A stretch of 40,554 nt of DNA from an uncultured Bacteroidia bacterium (GTDB taxonomy: Bacteria; Bacteroidota; Bacteroidia; Bacteroidales; Prolixibacteraceae), in NCBI GenBank assembly GCA_903854235.1, contig CAINVV010000097.1, positions 1 through 40,554 of the forward strand, given 5' to 3'. The position numbers and the translations under genes are program-made. Under the pieces are notes generated by a model that had not been told where the DNA came from, made no database searches, and was given only the letters and a program-made list of their open reading frames with translations. Of this stretch, positions 23,990-33,688 are shown piece after piece (position 1 is the first letter of the stretch; each line of letters opens with the position of its first letter).

Positions 23990-26900
23990 ATGATGAAGAG
24001 AAAAATGCTTAAAGCAATGTTTTTGTGCATCTTAATGGTTGTATCAAGCAGCCTGTTTGCTCAAAATATTGTCACAGGTAGTGTCAAGGATGATACTGGT
24101 CAGACATTACCCGGTGTCAGCGTGGTAGTGAAAGGGACGACAACTGGTACTGTGACCGATATAAATGGAAAATTTTCCTTGTCAGTTCCTGCAAATGCAA
24201 CGTTGACCTTCTCTTTCGTGGGAATGAAATCGAAGGAGGTTGCATTAGGAACCCAGCGCAAAATAGAAGTTTCGCTTGCTTCAAGTACCATTGGGGTAGA
24301 TGAAGTGGTAGTTACCGCCCTTGGTATTTCCAGGGAGAAGAAGTCACTGGCCTATTCCGTTTCGGAAGTGAAATCCGAAGAGCTGGCCAAAGGTGCCAAC
24401 TCGAATGTGATCAAATCTTTGGACGGCCGTGTGAGCGGGGTTAACTTTACCAACTCCAGTACGGATCCGAACGGTTCTGTTTTTGTGACCATTCGTGGTG
24501 CGACAAGTTTGAACCTTTCTTCTTCCACAGCTGCGAGTCAGCCATTGTTTGTAATCGATGGAGTTCCGGTAGGAACAACTTCCGTCGACAACAGGAATGG
24601 TGCTGACTTTGGAAACTTGCTGTCCCAATTGAACTCAGAAGATATCGCCAGCATCTCCATCCTGAAAGGTGCCAGTGCAGGTGCACTCTACGGTTCAGCC
24701 GCCGGTAACGGGGTCATCATGATCACCACCAAATCAGGAAAAGGCGGAAAAGCCGGAATCGGTGTATCTGTCAATACTTCCATCGTTTGGGACAAACCCT
24801 ACAATTTCTTTGCAACACAACAACTCTATGGAGATGGAATCCGTGCATCTTCTATTTATACCTCAGGTTACGACTGGGGTGCAAAATTTGCTGACTTTAC
24901 CACTGCAACTGTTGACCAATACAATACGTTGACGCAAAGGGTTGAAACAAAACTTTTTGCTGCTACCAAGGAAAACCGTTTGCAGGAGTTTATGCAGACC
25001 GGAGCAACCAGGAATTACAATGTCAGTGTGACGGGTAATTACAAAGAGGGTGCTTTCCGTTTCTCCCTCGGTAAAATGTCCAACATTGGTGTCATGCCTA
25101 ACAACCAGACAGACCGTATGAATGCCAGTTTGAGTGCGGAGTACAACATCACCCCAAAAGTAAAGATCTCCGTTACCAGCAACTACATGGGTCAGTTTAC
25201 ACCCAACAAGACCTCTGCCAACAGTCAGGTCATTGAAGAGCTGACCATGGACTTTCTTGCATCCATCCAGCCAATCAAGGAGATGCAGACGATCTGGAAA
25301 AAAGGTTTTACGGGCCAGTTGCAGAATGCTCCCTACTACAAGCCGGATGGCACACCCATGCTGGATAACCCATACATGTATGCCTATTCCGAAATCAACA
25401 CCTACCGGAAAGACAACTTTTTCGGCAAGGCCCAGTTAGAGTGGCAAATCATCAAGTCGCTCAAAGTAATGGCTCGTTCCGGGATTGATTACAGCGGTGA
25501 CAATTATGAATACAAACGGGCCAAAGACTTCGTGGACAGCAACCAACGTGACGGTAAGTACTCTGTTACCCAGGGTAACGGCCTGAGTGTACAGAATGAC
25601 CTTATGCTGGTATGGAACAAGGAATTTGGCAGATTTACCTCCAATGCAACCGCAGGTTACAATTATGCCTACAGCAATTCTTATAGCTATGCAGGCAACG
25701 CTGAAAAGCTGGTCAGGGTCAATGATTACTCTCTTGGCAATGCTGTTGCCGGAACGCTTTCTACCAGCAGCGCCTGGGGAATCGGAAAATCTCAAAGCGG
25801 TTACCTGACAGGTCAGTTGGGTTTTGCCAATCAGATTTTTATGGATCTTTCTGGTCGTTATGACATGAGCGGAATTCTGGAAGAGGACAAAAACCACCAC
25901 TTCTACCCATCTGCATCCTTGAGCTGGTTGCCATCTACCACTTTCAAACTACCTGAAATAATCAACCTACTGAAATTCAGGGCTGGTGTTGCCCAGGTTG
26001 GTCACGGAATCGGAACACCCAGAAGTAACAATACCTTCAGCTTTGCACCCATCGATTACGGAAGCACCAAAATCCTGAATATCGGTGGTTCACTTGTAGA
26101 TCCGAACATCAAAGCCGAGGTTACAACTTCCTATGAAGGTGGATTTGACATCTCCATGGCAAAGAACCGTATTTCTGGTGAATTTACTGCCTACAAGAAA
26201 ATACACGAAAATCAGCAAGGTCAGATTCCAACCTCTCCGGGTATTGGTTACGGTGGTATGTTGACAAACGTTGGTACCGTTGAGGCCAAAGGTTACGAAG
26301 CTTCGCTGGATTTTGTACCGGTCCGCACCAAGGACTGGAACTGGGAAATAGGATTCAACTTCAGTCAGGTAACTTCCAAGATTACCTCCCTTTCAGCCGC
26401 ATATGTTCCGACTGGCCAGACCTTCTATGGCAATGGTCCGAATATCGACCTGAGATTGGCTGTGGGTGAAACGATTGGAACCATGTGGGCGCATAACGTA
26501 TTTACAACGATGCCCTCTACCAGTAAGTATGCTGGAATGTATGTATTGACAAACAGCGGTGAATGGCAGTATTCCAACCTCGAAAAGGACCGGAAATCCA
26601 TCGGTAACTACAACCCTGATTTCATCCTGGGAACCCATACATCCTTGAAATGGAAAAACTTTACCCTGGGCATCGTAGGAAGTTTCAGAAAAGGTGGTAA
26701 ATACATCTCCGACATCGAGCGGCGCGCGGTTACAGATGGTCACTCCTTGCTGACCATTGGTGACAAGGTGAATGGCCCGAACCCTTATACCGTTGGTGGA
26801 CGTGATGCATCAACAGGCGGTCTGCCCTGGCCTGATGCCAGCAAGATGCCATATGCACAACAAGCTTCCCTGGTCTCCACTTATGCCAAATACGGAACTC

Positions 26901-27325
26901 CTGTCGCAATTGATGACGCTTCCTATTTCAAGGGAGTCTGGCTGAAACCCGGCGGTAACCCAGCCAATGATGCCGACTACATCGTGAACGGTGCCGATCC
27001 ATTGCAGACATTCTATGGCTTGCCAGGATTGATTCTGGGAGCACAATACTGGAGTTTCCCGCAGTCATTGCTTCGTGATGCTACCAACTTTAAAGTGAAA
27101 GAGATCACTATTGATTATACGATACCAAACAAATTCACCTCCAAATACAAGGTTGAAAATATCGTGATTGGATTTGTGGGCAGAAACATATTCCAATGGA
27201 ATGCCGCCGATAAATATGTAGATCCTGAATCCGCATTCGAAGGGATCGGTCAGAATCAGGGTATCGTTGGTAAGGCTCTTCCTTCCATTGCCTCCTATGG
27301 TTTCAAAGTATCGTTTGATTTTTAA
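23990..27325 (+). CDS. SusC/RagA-type TonB-dependent outer-membrane transporter
   Basis: This 1111-residue protein has a signal peptide ending at LFAQ (residue 25). A carboxypeptidase-regulatory-like domain (VTGSVKDDTGQTLPGVSVVVKG, about 27-100) follows, then a TonB box at 104-112 (DEVVVTALG), a plug domain (about 115-250) and a beta-barrel ending in an aromatic residue (VSFDF). It imports oligosaccharide, or another substrate caught by the SusD partner, across the outer membrane using TonB energy. No N-terminal secretin/TonB signalling domain is present, so it does not signal to an anti-sigma factor. Its stop codon lies 21 nt before the SusD start. Substrate is unknown. Confidence 0.95.
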   Translation: MMKRKMLKAMFLCILMVVSSSLFAQNIVTGSVKDDTGQTLPGVSVVVKGTTTGTVTDINGKFSLSVPANATLTFSFVGMKSKEVALGTQRKIEVSLASSTIGVDEVVVTALGISREKKSLAYSVSEVKSEELAKGANSNVIKSLDGRVSGVNFTNSSTDPNGSVFVTIRGATSLNLSSSTAASQPLFVIDGVPVGTTSVDNRNGADFGNLLSQLNSEDIASISILKGASAGALYGSAAGNGVIMITTKSGKGGKAGIGVSVNTSIVWDKPYNFFATQQLYGDGIRASSIYTSGYDWGAKFADFTTATVDQYNTLTQRVETKLFAATKENRLQEFMQTGATRNYNVSVTGNYKEGAFRFSLGKMSNIGVMPNNQTDRMNASLSAEYNITPKVKISVTSNYMGQFTPNKTSANSQVIEELTMDFLASIQPIKEMQTIWKKGFTGQLQNAPYYKPDGTPMLDNPYMYAYSEINTYRKDNFFGKAQLEWQIIKSLKVMARSGIDYSGDNYEYKRAKDFVDSNQRDGKYSVTQGNGLSVQNDLMLVWNKEFGRFTSNATAGYNYAYSNSYSYAGNAEKLVRVNDYSLGNAVAGTLSTSSAWGIGKSQSGYLTGQLGFANQIFMDLSGRYDMSGILEEDKNHHFYPSASLSWLPSTTFKLPEIINLLKFRAGVAQVGHGIGTPRSNNTFSFAPIDYGSTKILNIGGSLVDPNIKAEVTTSYEGGFDISMAKNRISGEFTAYKKIHENQQGQIPTSPGIGYGGMLTNVGTVEAKGYEASLDFVPVRTKDWNWEIGFNFSQVTSKITSLSAAYVPTGQTFYGNGPNIDLRLAVGETIGTMWAHNVFTTMPSTSKYAGMYVLTNSGEWQYSNLEKDRKSIGNYNPDFILGTHTSLKWKNFTLGIVGSFRKGGKYISDIERRAVTDGHSLLTIGDKVNGPNPYTVGGRDASTGGLPWPDASKMPYAQQASLVSTYAKYGTPVAIDDASYFKGVWLKPGGNPANDADYIVNGADPLQTFYGLPGLILGAQYWSFPQSLLRDATNFKVKEITIDYTIPNKFTSKYKVENIVIGFVGRNIFQWNAADKYVDPESAFEGIGQNQGIVGKALPSIASYGFKVSFDF

Positions 27326-27345
27326 TGCTTAAATTATTTGCAAAC

Positions 27346-28983
27346 ATGAAAAAACAGATATCAATATTACTACTGACACTCTTTACCTTGACAGCCTGTG
27401 AAAAACAGCTGCTCAGACAGGATGAGCTGTTACAAAAGCGTGATGCGGTGGAGTCTGCAACTCCTAATTTGTTACTTTCCTCTGTCATACAGCAATCGAC
27501 TTTTGCCTACAGCTATGAAGGAGGCGCCGGAAACCGTCAACTTGCTACCACGGTTCAGTACATGCAGGGAAACAGAAACTCCGACGACAATACCTACCGG
27601 GGATTTCCGAAACCCAACAGCGATTTGTACGGGTTTACTACACCCATCAAACTGGTCCAAGCATCCATTATCAACGTGCACAACCTCGGTTTGAAAGGTT
27701 ATGAAGGAATTTTTCTGATTTTCAAATCTTTACTCTGGTCTACCCTGACAGACTTGTATGGTGACATTTACTATACGGAGGGTCTTCGCGGACAGGATGG
27801 TATCCTGTTCCCAAAATTTGACGATCAAAAGAGCATTTATCCTGCCTTGATCCAAAATTTGAAGGATGCAACTGCCTTGCTCGCTTCAAGTACAGAATCC
27901 ATCGACAAAACCTACGACATTATGTATGCCGGGGATAAAGCCAAATGGATCAAATTCGCCAATTCCTTGCGCCTTAGACTTCTGATGCGGGCGAGCAAGA
28001 ATTATACCAATGCAGCCAGTGAAATTGCAGCCGTTGCCGCTCTTCCTTTGATGGGTGCAATTACCGACAATGCCTCCCTTCCTTATCTTGCAGGTGACAG
28101 GACCTACTCCTGGCCGATGGGAAATTCTTACATGGGATACAGCGATAACTTCATGATTTTCCGTCCAAGCAAGACTCTGGTCGACAGTTTAAAAGTCCTC
28201 GGCGATGACAGATTGAGAGTTTGGGTTGCCCCGATTGAGAAACCCTGGACCAATGTGCCCGCCCAGAACGGAACAGTGGTTGCAACCACCGATCCGAATG
28301 GATTTTCCTATAGCTCCACCTACGAATACATCGACCGGACAAAATCCGGTATCAAAGGGGCTGCTGGCTTTATTGTTGATTCACTTACCCTTTATGCCGG
28401 TTATACTGCGGGTATGTATGAGAACGTACTGGCTGCCAATGGTAGCTGGGATTTTCCTACCACCATCTTCAATTACAAAATTTCCAAGTTCACCAAACTG
28501 CTGAATGAAAACTCCAATCCGCTTCTTAAGGCAGATATTATGCAGGCAGATGAAGTTCAGTTTTTGTTGGCAGAAGCCATCGTTAAGGGTTATGTTGCTT
28601 CAAGCAATGCCGAAACTTACTACAAGAATGGTGTGGCACTTTCCTACAGTCGATGGGGTCTTACCTTACCGGGTACCTATTTCAACAATGCCAAGGCGGC
28701 CTTCCCGGCAAATGGAACTACCAATCAAAAACTGGCCAAGATTGCCCTCGAAAAATGGCTGGGTAACTTCCTGATGGGGGTTGAAGCCTATTCAGACCAC
28801 AGAAGGACCAGATTGCCTGCTTTTGAATCCAATGGTGAGCTGATCAGCGGATTGTATTTGTTCCCGTTGCGTTTCAGGTATCCACAAACCGAAATGTCGA
28901 ACAACTCGGCAAACTATCAGGCTGCGATCGCAAAACTCGATAAGGGTGATACGGAATATTCTAAAATCTGGCTTATCCAGTAA
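27346..28983 (+). CDS. SusD/RagB-type substrate-binding lipoprotein (SusD-like_2 branch)
   Basis: This 545-residue protein is a surface lipoprotein (FTLTACEK, lipobox cysteine at residue 18). I set the start at MKKQISILLL because it gives a proper signal. The ATG seven codons earlier overlaps the SusC stop and adds LKLFAN. The TPR-rich SusD fold is shown by SLLWSTLTDLYGDIYYTEGL, KWIKFANSLRLRLLMRASKN and EVQFLLAEAIVKGY, typical of the SusD-like_2 family. It caps the SusC barrel and captures ligand. The operon ends here with a strong terminator 28 nt downstream. SusD-like_2 proteins are often not glycan-specific, so the ligand could also be a peptide or glycolipid. Confidence 0.93.
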   Translation: MKKQISILLLTLFTLTACEKQLLRQDELLQKRDAVESATPNLLLSSVIQQSTFAYSYEGGAGNRQLATTVQYMQGNRNSDDNTYRGFPKPNSDLYGFTTPIKLVQASIINVHNLGLKGYEGIFLIFKSLLWSTLTDLYGDIYYTEGLRGQDGILFPKFDDQKSIYPALIQNLKDATALLASSTESIDKTYDIMYAGDKAKWIKFANSLRLRLLMRASKNYTNAASEIAAVAALPLMGAITDNASLPYLAGDRTYSWPMGNSYMGYSDNFMIFRPSKTLVDSLKVLGDDRLRVWVAPIEKPWTNVPAQNGTVVATTDPNGFSYSSTYEYIDRTKSGIKGAAGFIVDSLTLYAGYTAGMYENVLAANGSWDFPTTIFNYKISKFTKLLNENSNPLLKADIMQADEVQFLLAEAIVKGYVASSNAETYYKNGVALSYSRWGLTLPGTYFNNAKAAFPANGTTNQKLAKIALEKWLGNFLMGVEAYSDHRRTRLPAFESNGELISGLYLFPLRFRYPQTEMSNNSANYQAAIAKLDKGDTEYSKIWLIQ

Positions 28984-29011
28984 ATATCAATATTTCATCT
29001 GTTGAGAAATG

Positions 29012-29059
29012 GCCACGGAGCACATTGATTGTTAACAATCAGGCTCCGTGGCTTTTTTT
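29012..29059 (+). terminator. Rho-independent terminator of the SusC/SusD operon
   Basis: The outer stem GCCACGGAGC at 29012-29021 pairs with GCTCCGTGGC at 29043-29052. Inside it, 29026-29041 is itself a perfect 16-nt palindrome centred on TTAA. A run of seven T follows at 29053-29059. Confidence 0.95.
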
Positions 29060-29297
29060 ATGAAATTCGATCGCTAGATTTCTTAACATTTATTAACGGA
29101 TAAACAGTTGTGAATGACCCGGTTTAATCGGATATTCGAATCAACTATTATTTTCGTTAATTTTTTTCAACTACTTTAATTTCAATTAACTACATTTTTA
29201 TTTCAAATCAAATAACTGTAATTTCTGTTGGGTTGTACCGTTCAATGGTATAACTGGCTGGAGATTTTCGGTTGTTTATTTAAACTACATTTTCCCA
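29060..29297. other. AT-rich promoter region before the PhoPQ-related gene
   Basis: With the terminator this makes a 314-nt gap. It holds AACTA-led, T-rich direct repeats at 29143, 29169 and 29188 and a 12-nt palindrome (GTTTATTTAAAC) near 29274-29285. No strict TAnnTTTG box is found. It presumably contains the promoter of the downstream gene set. Confidence 0.35.
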
Positions 29298-30656
29298 ATG
29301 AAAATTTTACTACTCTCGATCTTATTCACGTTTGTGCTTTTCCAGCCGGGTATCTCCGTGGCCAAAAAGGCGATCACCCCTGAAACAGCCCTTCAGGCCT
29401 ATCTTCACAATGGAGATACCTCCTTCAAGTGGGAACTGAAAGAACAACAAAAAGGGGAGGGAATGACCTATTACCGGATTGAATTTACCTCACAGACCTG
29501 GCAAAAAATACACTGGACGCACGATCTGATGCTGATGGTTCCGGATGAACTCAATTATGACAAGGCGCTCCTTTTTATCACAGGTGGCAGCAACAAGAAC
29601 GAGAAACCGAATTCTCATAATTTCAAGGATGATCTCCCGGTTGAATTCGCCAAAATGTGCACTGTCAACAAGACCCTGATTGCCGTTATCTGGCAGGTTC
29701 CCAACCAGCCCCTGTATGACGACCTTACGGAAGATGCGCTGATCTCCTACACGCTGCACAATTATCAGAAGGACCACGATTTCAACTGGCCGCTTCTTTT
29801 TCCGATGACCAAGAGTGCCGTTCGGGCCATGGATATCATGCAGGAGTTTACCAAGAATAAAATTCACAAAAAAATCAAGGGTTTTGTGGTTTCCGGTGCC
29901 TCCAAAAGAGGCTGGACTACCTGGCTCACCGGCGCAAATGATCCCCGCGTGGTCGCTATAGGTCCGATGGTGATCGATATGCTCAACATGCCTGTCAACA
30001 TTCCGTACGACAAGGTGGTTTGGGGAGATTACAGCATCGAAATTCAGGATTATGTAAAACTTGGGCTGGCCCAGCAGTTTGGCTCCTCCCAGAGCAACGA
30101 TCTGGTTAAAATGATCGATCCTTATTCCTACCGGAAATTGCTGACCATGCCCAAAATGCTCTTTATGGGAACAAACGATCCCTATTGGCCTGTCGATGCT
30201 GTCAAGAACTACATTGATGATATCCCTGGCAACAACCACATCTGCTACACACCTAATGCAGCACACGATCTGGGAGACAAAAAAAGGGCATTTGCAACCC
30301 TGAGCGCTTTCCTCGGGACAACAGTTACCAACGGCGAATATCCCATTTGCGATTACCGCATTTCTGAACAGAACGGAAAGATAAACCTGACGGTTAATAC
30401 GACCGCCGATAAACTGGTAGATGCTTCCCTTTACTCCACCACCTCTCCAAATCAGGAGTTCCGCGACAAAAAATGGGGTTTCGTTGGATTGGATGCGGCG
30501 AAGAAACCGGTCGTGCAGGTGGAGATTGACTATCCAAAATCTGGATACAAGGCATTCTATGTAGAGCTTAAATACAAATCCCCCTTTGGTGCCGATTTTA
30601 CGCAGTGCACCAGAATGTTCGTCACTTCGGACAAGAATGTAATTTTTAAGAAATAA
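29298..30656 (+). CDS. PhoPQ-activated pathogenicity-related alpha/beta hydrolase
   Basis: This 452-residue protein has a signal peptide (about residues 1-22). It matches the PhoPQ_related family (PF10142): HDLMLMVPDEL, ALLFITGGSNKN, the nucleophile elbow VVSGASKRGWTTWL and ITPETALQAYL at the start. The serine of GASKRG is the probable nucleophile, with an aspartate in GTNDPYWPVDAV and a histidine in NAAHDLGDKK completing the triad. Reaction and substrate are not established for the family. It is the first gene after the SusC/SusD terminator and is followed by the ceramidase-fold gene, so it may remove an ester or other acyl group from the imported substrate. That role is inference. Confidence 0.88.
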   Translation: MKILLLSILFTFVLFQPGISVAKKAITPETALQAYLHNGDTSFKWELKEQQKGEGMTYYRIEFTSQTWQKIHWTHDLMLMVPDELNYDKALLFITGGSNKNEKPNSHNFKDDLPVEFAKMCTVNKTLIAVIWQVPNQPLYDDLTEDALISYTLHNYQKDHDFNWPLLFPMTKSAVRAMDIMQEFTKNKIHKKIKGFVVSGASKRGWTTWLTGANDPRVVAIGPMVIDMLNMPVNIPYDKVVWGDYSIEIQDYVKLGLAQQFGSSQSNDLVKMIDPYSYRKLLTMPKMLFMGTNDPYWPVDAVKNYIDDIPGNNHICYTPNAAHDLGDKKRAFATLSAFLGTTVTNGEYPICDYRISEQNGKINLTVNTTADKLVDASLYSTTSPNQEFRDKKWGFVGLDAAKKPVVQVEIDYPKSGYKAFYVELKYKSPFGADFTQCTRMFVTSDKNVIFKK

Positions 30657-30657
30657 A

Positions 30658-30752
30658 ATGCTAATATGCTAATGTGCTAATGAGTTAGATTTCTGGAAAT
30701 GGAAGAATCTCTTTCCTAATTAGCACATTAGCAACTTACCACATTAAATAAT
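30658..30752. repeat. Two opposing 8-nt arrays filling the gap after the PhoPQ-related gene
   Basis: ATGCTAAT, ATGCTAAT and GTGCTAAT run in phase from 30658, 1 nt after the stop codon. From 30721 the complementary family runs in phase: TAGCACAT, TAGCAACT, TACCACAT, TAAATAAT. As a result 30668-30681 and 30719-30732 are exact 14-nt inverted repeats with a 37-nt loop. Confidence 0.8.
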
Positions 30753-30761
30753 TTTCCTCTG

Positions 30762-32147
30762 ATGAAAAAGGTATTGTACATATTTCTGGCTTTTGTTGCT
30801 TTGCTGGCTATTTTGTTTGTCGTTTCGACTGGCTCCGTGAAGGTAGACCCCTTTATGAGTTCTGCCTATTTTAAGAAGACAATGGCGCGGGTCGACAGTA
30901 TCAAGAGATCGGAAGTGGCAGTATCCGACTCGCTTTTGGCAGGATTTTCAAAGGTGAGCATCACACCAAAAGTCAATAATCCTACGGATGATCCGGCGAC
31001 CGGAAAATTTGTCTCGGTTCCATTGGCAGGGTTTGGCGCCCGCAAAGGGAAATCGGCTACCGGTGTTCACGATAGTATTTTTGTTCGTTCTGTGGCACTG
31101 AAAGTGGGTTCCAAACTGGTGGTATTTGTTGGTGCGGATCTGCTGATTATGCCTCCTAACATCATCGATCTGGTCGTTGAACAACTTGCTGCAAAAGGAA
31201 TATCCAGGGACCAGCTATTCTTCTCTGCGACCCACTCGCACTCCAGCATCGGTGCCTGGGGACCAGGATTCATTGGAGAGCAGTTTGCAGGTGCTCCAAA
31301 TACAGCTATTCAGCAGTGGATGGTCGGATGCATTGTCAAGGCAGCGGTTTCCGCGGTCGCGGATTTGTCGAAGGCCTCTGTTGCTACCGGAAGTTTCAAA
31401 GCTGCCGGCCTCACCAGAAACCGGTTCATAGGTGAACTGGGTACCAAAAATGATGATTTCTCCTACCTGCTTGTTGAACAGAAAGGCAAACGCAAGGCGG
31501 TGATCGGAACCTTCTCGGCTCATGCGACCACCCAGGGGGCAGGAAATATGGAATTCAGCGGAGACTATCCAGGTTACTGGGAACGAAAAATGGAGGGCAA
31601 CTCCTTCGATGTCGCCCTGTTTTGTGCTGGGTCTATAGGCAGCCAAAGTCCTTCCGGAAAGGGAAAGGGATTTGAAAGTGCCAGGTACATCGGCGAGTCG
31701 CTGGCCGATAGTTTGAGCAAAAAGTTGACTGTTTCTCCTTACCAGGAAACCGAATCCATCTCTTCGGCCACCCTGAGGGTCACCTTACCGGAATACCACC
31801 TTCGTTTGACCACCACCATTAACCTGGCAACCTGGCTTAGCCAAAAACTGATGCCAGAACCCAAAAACGTCTACTTTCAAGCGGTTCGGATTGGCAAGTT
31901 AATATGGATTACTGCTCCTTCCGATTTTAGCGGGGAGTACGCACTGCAAATTAAGAATGCCCTGGCCGCTAGCGGTTACGATGCCGTGGTTTCCAGTTTC
32001 AACGGTAGTTATGTCGGTTACATTGTTCCCGGCAGGTATTTCTACATGGATGAATATGAACCGAAACTGATGGGCTGGTTCGGACCGACCATGGGCGACT
32101 ACTCCATGGACCTGATCCGGCACCTTACGGGGATAGTAGGAAAATGA
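30762..32147 (+). CDS. Neutral-ceramidase N-terminal-domain protein, first copy
   Basis: This 461-residue protein has an N-terminal hydrophobic segment (about residues 4-25). It then shows the neutral/alkaline ceramidase N-terminal fold (PF04734): SITPKV, zinc-site SATHSHSS (H158, H160), and FSAHATTQG (H254). A loop, SIGSQSP, has S296 at the place of the nucleophile of GDVSP in true ceramidases. At 461 residues it lacks the C-terminal immunoglobulin-like domain of Pseudomonas or human ceramidase. Short proteins of this fold are frequent in polysaccharide-degrading bacteria and need not act on ceramide. It lies between two repeat arrays, in the same direction as its neighbours. Substrate is unknown; a metal-dependent amidase or esterase is likely. 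Confidence 0.82.
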   Translation: MKKVLYIFLAFVALLAILFVVSTGSVKVDPFMSSAYFKKTMARVDSIKRSEVAVSDSLLAGFSKVSITPKVNNPTDDPATGKFVSVPLAGFGARKGKSATGVHDSIFVRSVALKVGSKLVVFVGADLLIMPPNIIDLVVEQLAAKGISRDQLFFSATHSHSSIGAWGPGFIGEQFAGAPNTAIQQWMVGCIVKAAVSAVADLSKASVATGSFKAAGLTRNRFIGELGTKNDDFSYLLVEQKGKRKAVIGTFSAHATTQGAGNMEFSGDYPGYWERKMEGNSFDVALFCAGSIGSQSPSGKGKGFESARYIGESLADSLSKKLTVSPYQETESISSATLRVTLPEYHLRLTTTINLATWLSQKLMPEPKNVYFQAVRIGKLIWITAPSDFSGEYALQIKNALAASGYDAVVSSFNGSYVGYIVPGRYFYMDEYEPKLMGWFGPTMGDYSMDLIRHLTGIVGK

Positions 32148-32148
32148 G

Positions 32149-32254
32149 AGAGTGAAGAGTTAAGAGTTTGGAGGGAAGGACCCCAATCGACAAAATAGAT
32201 TATATTGTGTAATTTGTGCCTATTGTGGTGAAGAAACAACCGAAAATCGAAAAT
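32149..32254. repeat. Three small phased arrays in the gap after the first ceramidase-fold gene
   Basis: AGAGTGA, AGAGTTA and AGAGTTT (7 nt) start 1 nt after the stop codon. Three 9-nt units ending in TTGTG lie at 32201-32227 (TATATTGTG, TAATTTGTG, CCTATTGTG). CGAAAAT is repeated exactly at 32241-32254. Three different units thus share one 134-nt gap. Confidence 0.7.
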
Positions 32255-32281
32255 TAATTGCTACTAACAATTAAGTGATGT

Positions 32282-33604
32282 ATGAAGAATTTGAAGCGCT
32301 TGTTTAAACTCCTTAAAAATTTGTTGCTGGGTTTGCTGGTGACTCTGGTGCTGGTGTTGCTGGTGATCTTCGCCAAACCTCTATGGCACCGTTTCGTGAC
32401 TTATCCCAGATTTCAAAAACAGGTAGAGGTCTTTCAGCAAAGGAAAAAGGAGGTTCAGCTTCCGACCAGCCTAAAAATCTACAGAGGATTGCTGCATCTG
32501 CATAGTTACTGGTCGCACGACAGCAAGGGTACGCTTTATGATTTGGTCTCAGCGGCCAAGCTCCGCAACATTAATTTTCTCTTTCTGACGGATCATCCCC
32601 ACGGCAATCTCGACTCCTTTCCAAGAGGATACAAAGGTTTATATGACGGCGTGTTGATTGAGCCCGGCAGCGAAAAGGAGGATTTTGTCTCCTGGCCCAT
32701 GGATACCACGGTGATTGACTGGAAGATCAACAAGGATACGATTTCAAAACGATTGGTAAATAATGGAGGTATGATCTTCTATTCCCATACCGAGATTCCT
32801 CACAATTGGGACAACCAATTTTTTCAGGGGATGGAGATATACAATTTTCACACCAACGTTTTGGAGAAAACAAGGACCTTTCCCATTCTGACCGATTTTC
32901 TGATCAATGGTTCCAAATACCGTGCCTGGGCTTACCGGACCATCTTCGACCGTCAGACCAGAATACTGGCACGCTGGGATTCATTGAACAGGTACCGTCA
33001 CGTGGTGGGTTTTTCTGCCGTCGATGAACACGAGAACATCAATTTCAGGGCGCGCTATCTGAAGGATGGGAGGGTTCAGTGGATGGGGATCAATACCAAA
33101 CCCATCGATACGGTGAAGGTTTCCTTCCTGAACCGATGGATGTTTCACGAACCAGATCAAAGTGGATGGATATTCAAGTGGATGATTATCAACACATACG
33201 AGACCTCCTTCAACAATTCTGTGAACTACCTTTTTGCGGACACCCTCACTGTTCCGAATATCTCCCATCACCTGATTCTGGGCCATCATTTTACCGCATT
33301 TAAAAGCCTGGCCGACGCAACAGGTTTTTGCTATTATGCTGAGGGGCAGGATGGAAAAATGGCAGGGATGATGGGCGACTCTGTCAAAGTTGCATCTGTC
33401 AGAAAATTGACTGCTGTTTCGCCCTATCCGGGACGGTTCACGCTGATCCGGGATGGAAAAACTGTTGATGTTTCTGCCGCTGATCAATACCAGTACAGTT
33501 TCGATCGTTCCCTTCCGAAAGGCACTTACCGGCTGGAGGTGGAGGTGAAACCAGGCGATGAATGGCTGCCGTGGATTTACACAAATCCAATATATATTTA
33601 CTAA
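32282..33604 (+). CDS. PHP-domain metal-dependent phosphoesterase-like protein, membrane-anchored
   Basis: This 440-residue protein has an N-terminal transmembrane helix (about residues 13-32), so the enzyme domain faces the periplasm. PHP metal-site motifs are present: HLHSYWSHD (H72, H74), LTDHPHG (D104, H105), EPGSEKE and FYSHTEIP. AVDEHENI supplies a late metal-ligand pair. The remaining C-terminal 150 residues form a beta-rich region of unknown function. PHP proteins usually hydrolyse phosphoester bonds using two or three metals. Between two ceramidase-fold genes, it could dephosphorylate a shared substrate or product. Family assignment is good; the reaction is unknown. Confidence 0.78.
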   Translation: MKNLKRLFKLLKNLLLGLLVTLVLVLLVIFAKPLWHRFVTYPRFQKQVEVFQQRKKEVQLPTSLKIYRGLLHLHSYWSHDSKGTLYDLVSAAKLRNINFLFLTDHPHGNLDSFPRGYKGLYDGVLIEPGSEKEDFVSWPMDTTVIDWKINKDTISKRLVNNGGMIFYSHTEIPHNWDNQFFQGMEIYNFHTNVLEKTRTFPILTDFLINGSKYRAWAYRTIFDRQTRILARWDSLNRYRHVVGFSAVDEHENINFRARYLKDGRVQWMGINTKPIDTVKVSFLNRWMFHEPDQSGWIFKWMIINTYETSFNNSVNYLFADTLTVPNISHHLILGHHFTAFKSLADATGFCYYAEGQDGKMAGMMGDSVKVASVRKLTAVSPYPGRFTLIRDGKTVDVSAADQYQYSFDRSLPKGTYRLEVEVKPGDEWLPWIYTNPIYIY

Positions 33605-33653
33605 AAGCAAGAGGAAAGAACGCACTTAACTTTATTTGCTCATCACCCAATTC

Positions 33654-33688
33654 TCATACCTCATATCTCATATCTCATACCTCATATC
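33654..33688. repeat. Five in-phase TCATAYC heptamers
   Basis: TCATACC and TCATATC alternate in five perfect 7-nt units in the gap between the PHP gene and the second ceramidase-fold gene. They end 71 nt before the chosen start codon at 33760. Confidence 0.85.

Noticed and set aside
29490-30266. 258-codon antisense frame inside the PhoPQ-related gene
   Set aside because: The sense frame has clear family motifs; the antisense translation has none.
30762-32147. True ceramidase annotation
   Set aside because: Only the N-terminal fold is present and the C-terminal domain is missing, so the ceramide substrate is not supported.
33654-33688. CRISPR array
   Set aside because: Units are 7 nt with no spacers, and there are no cas genes in the window.
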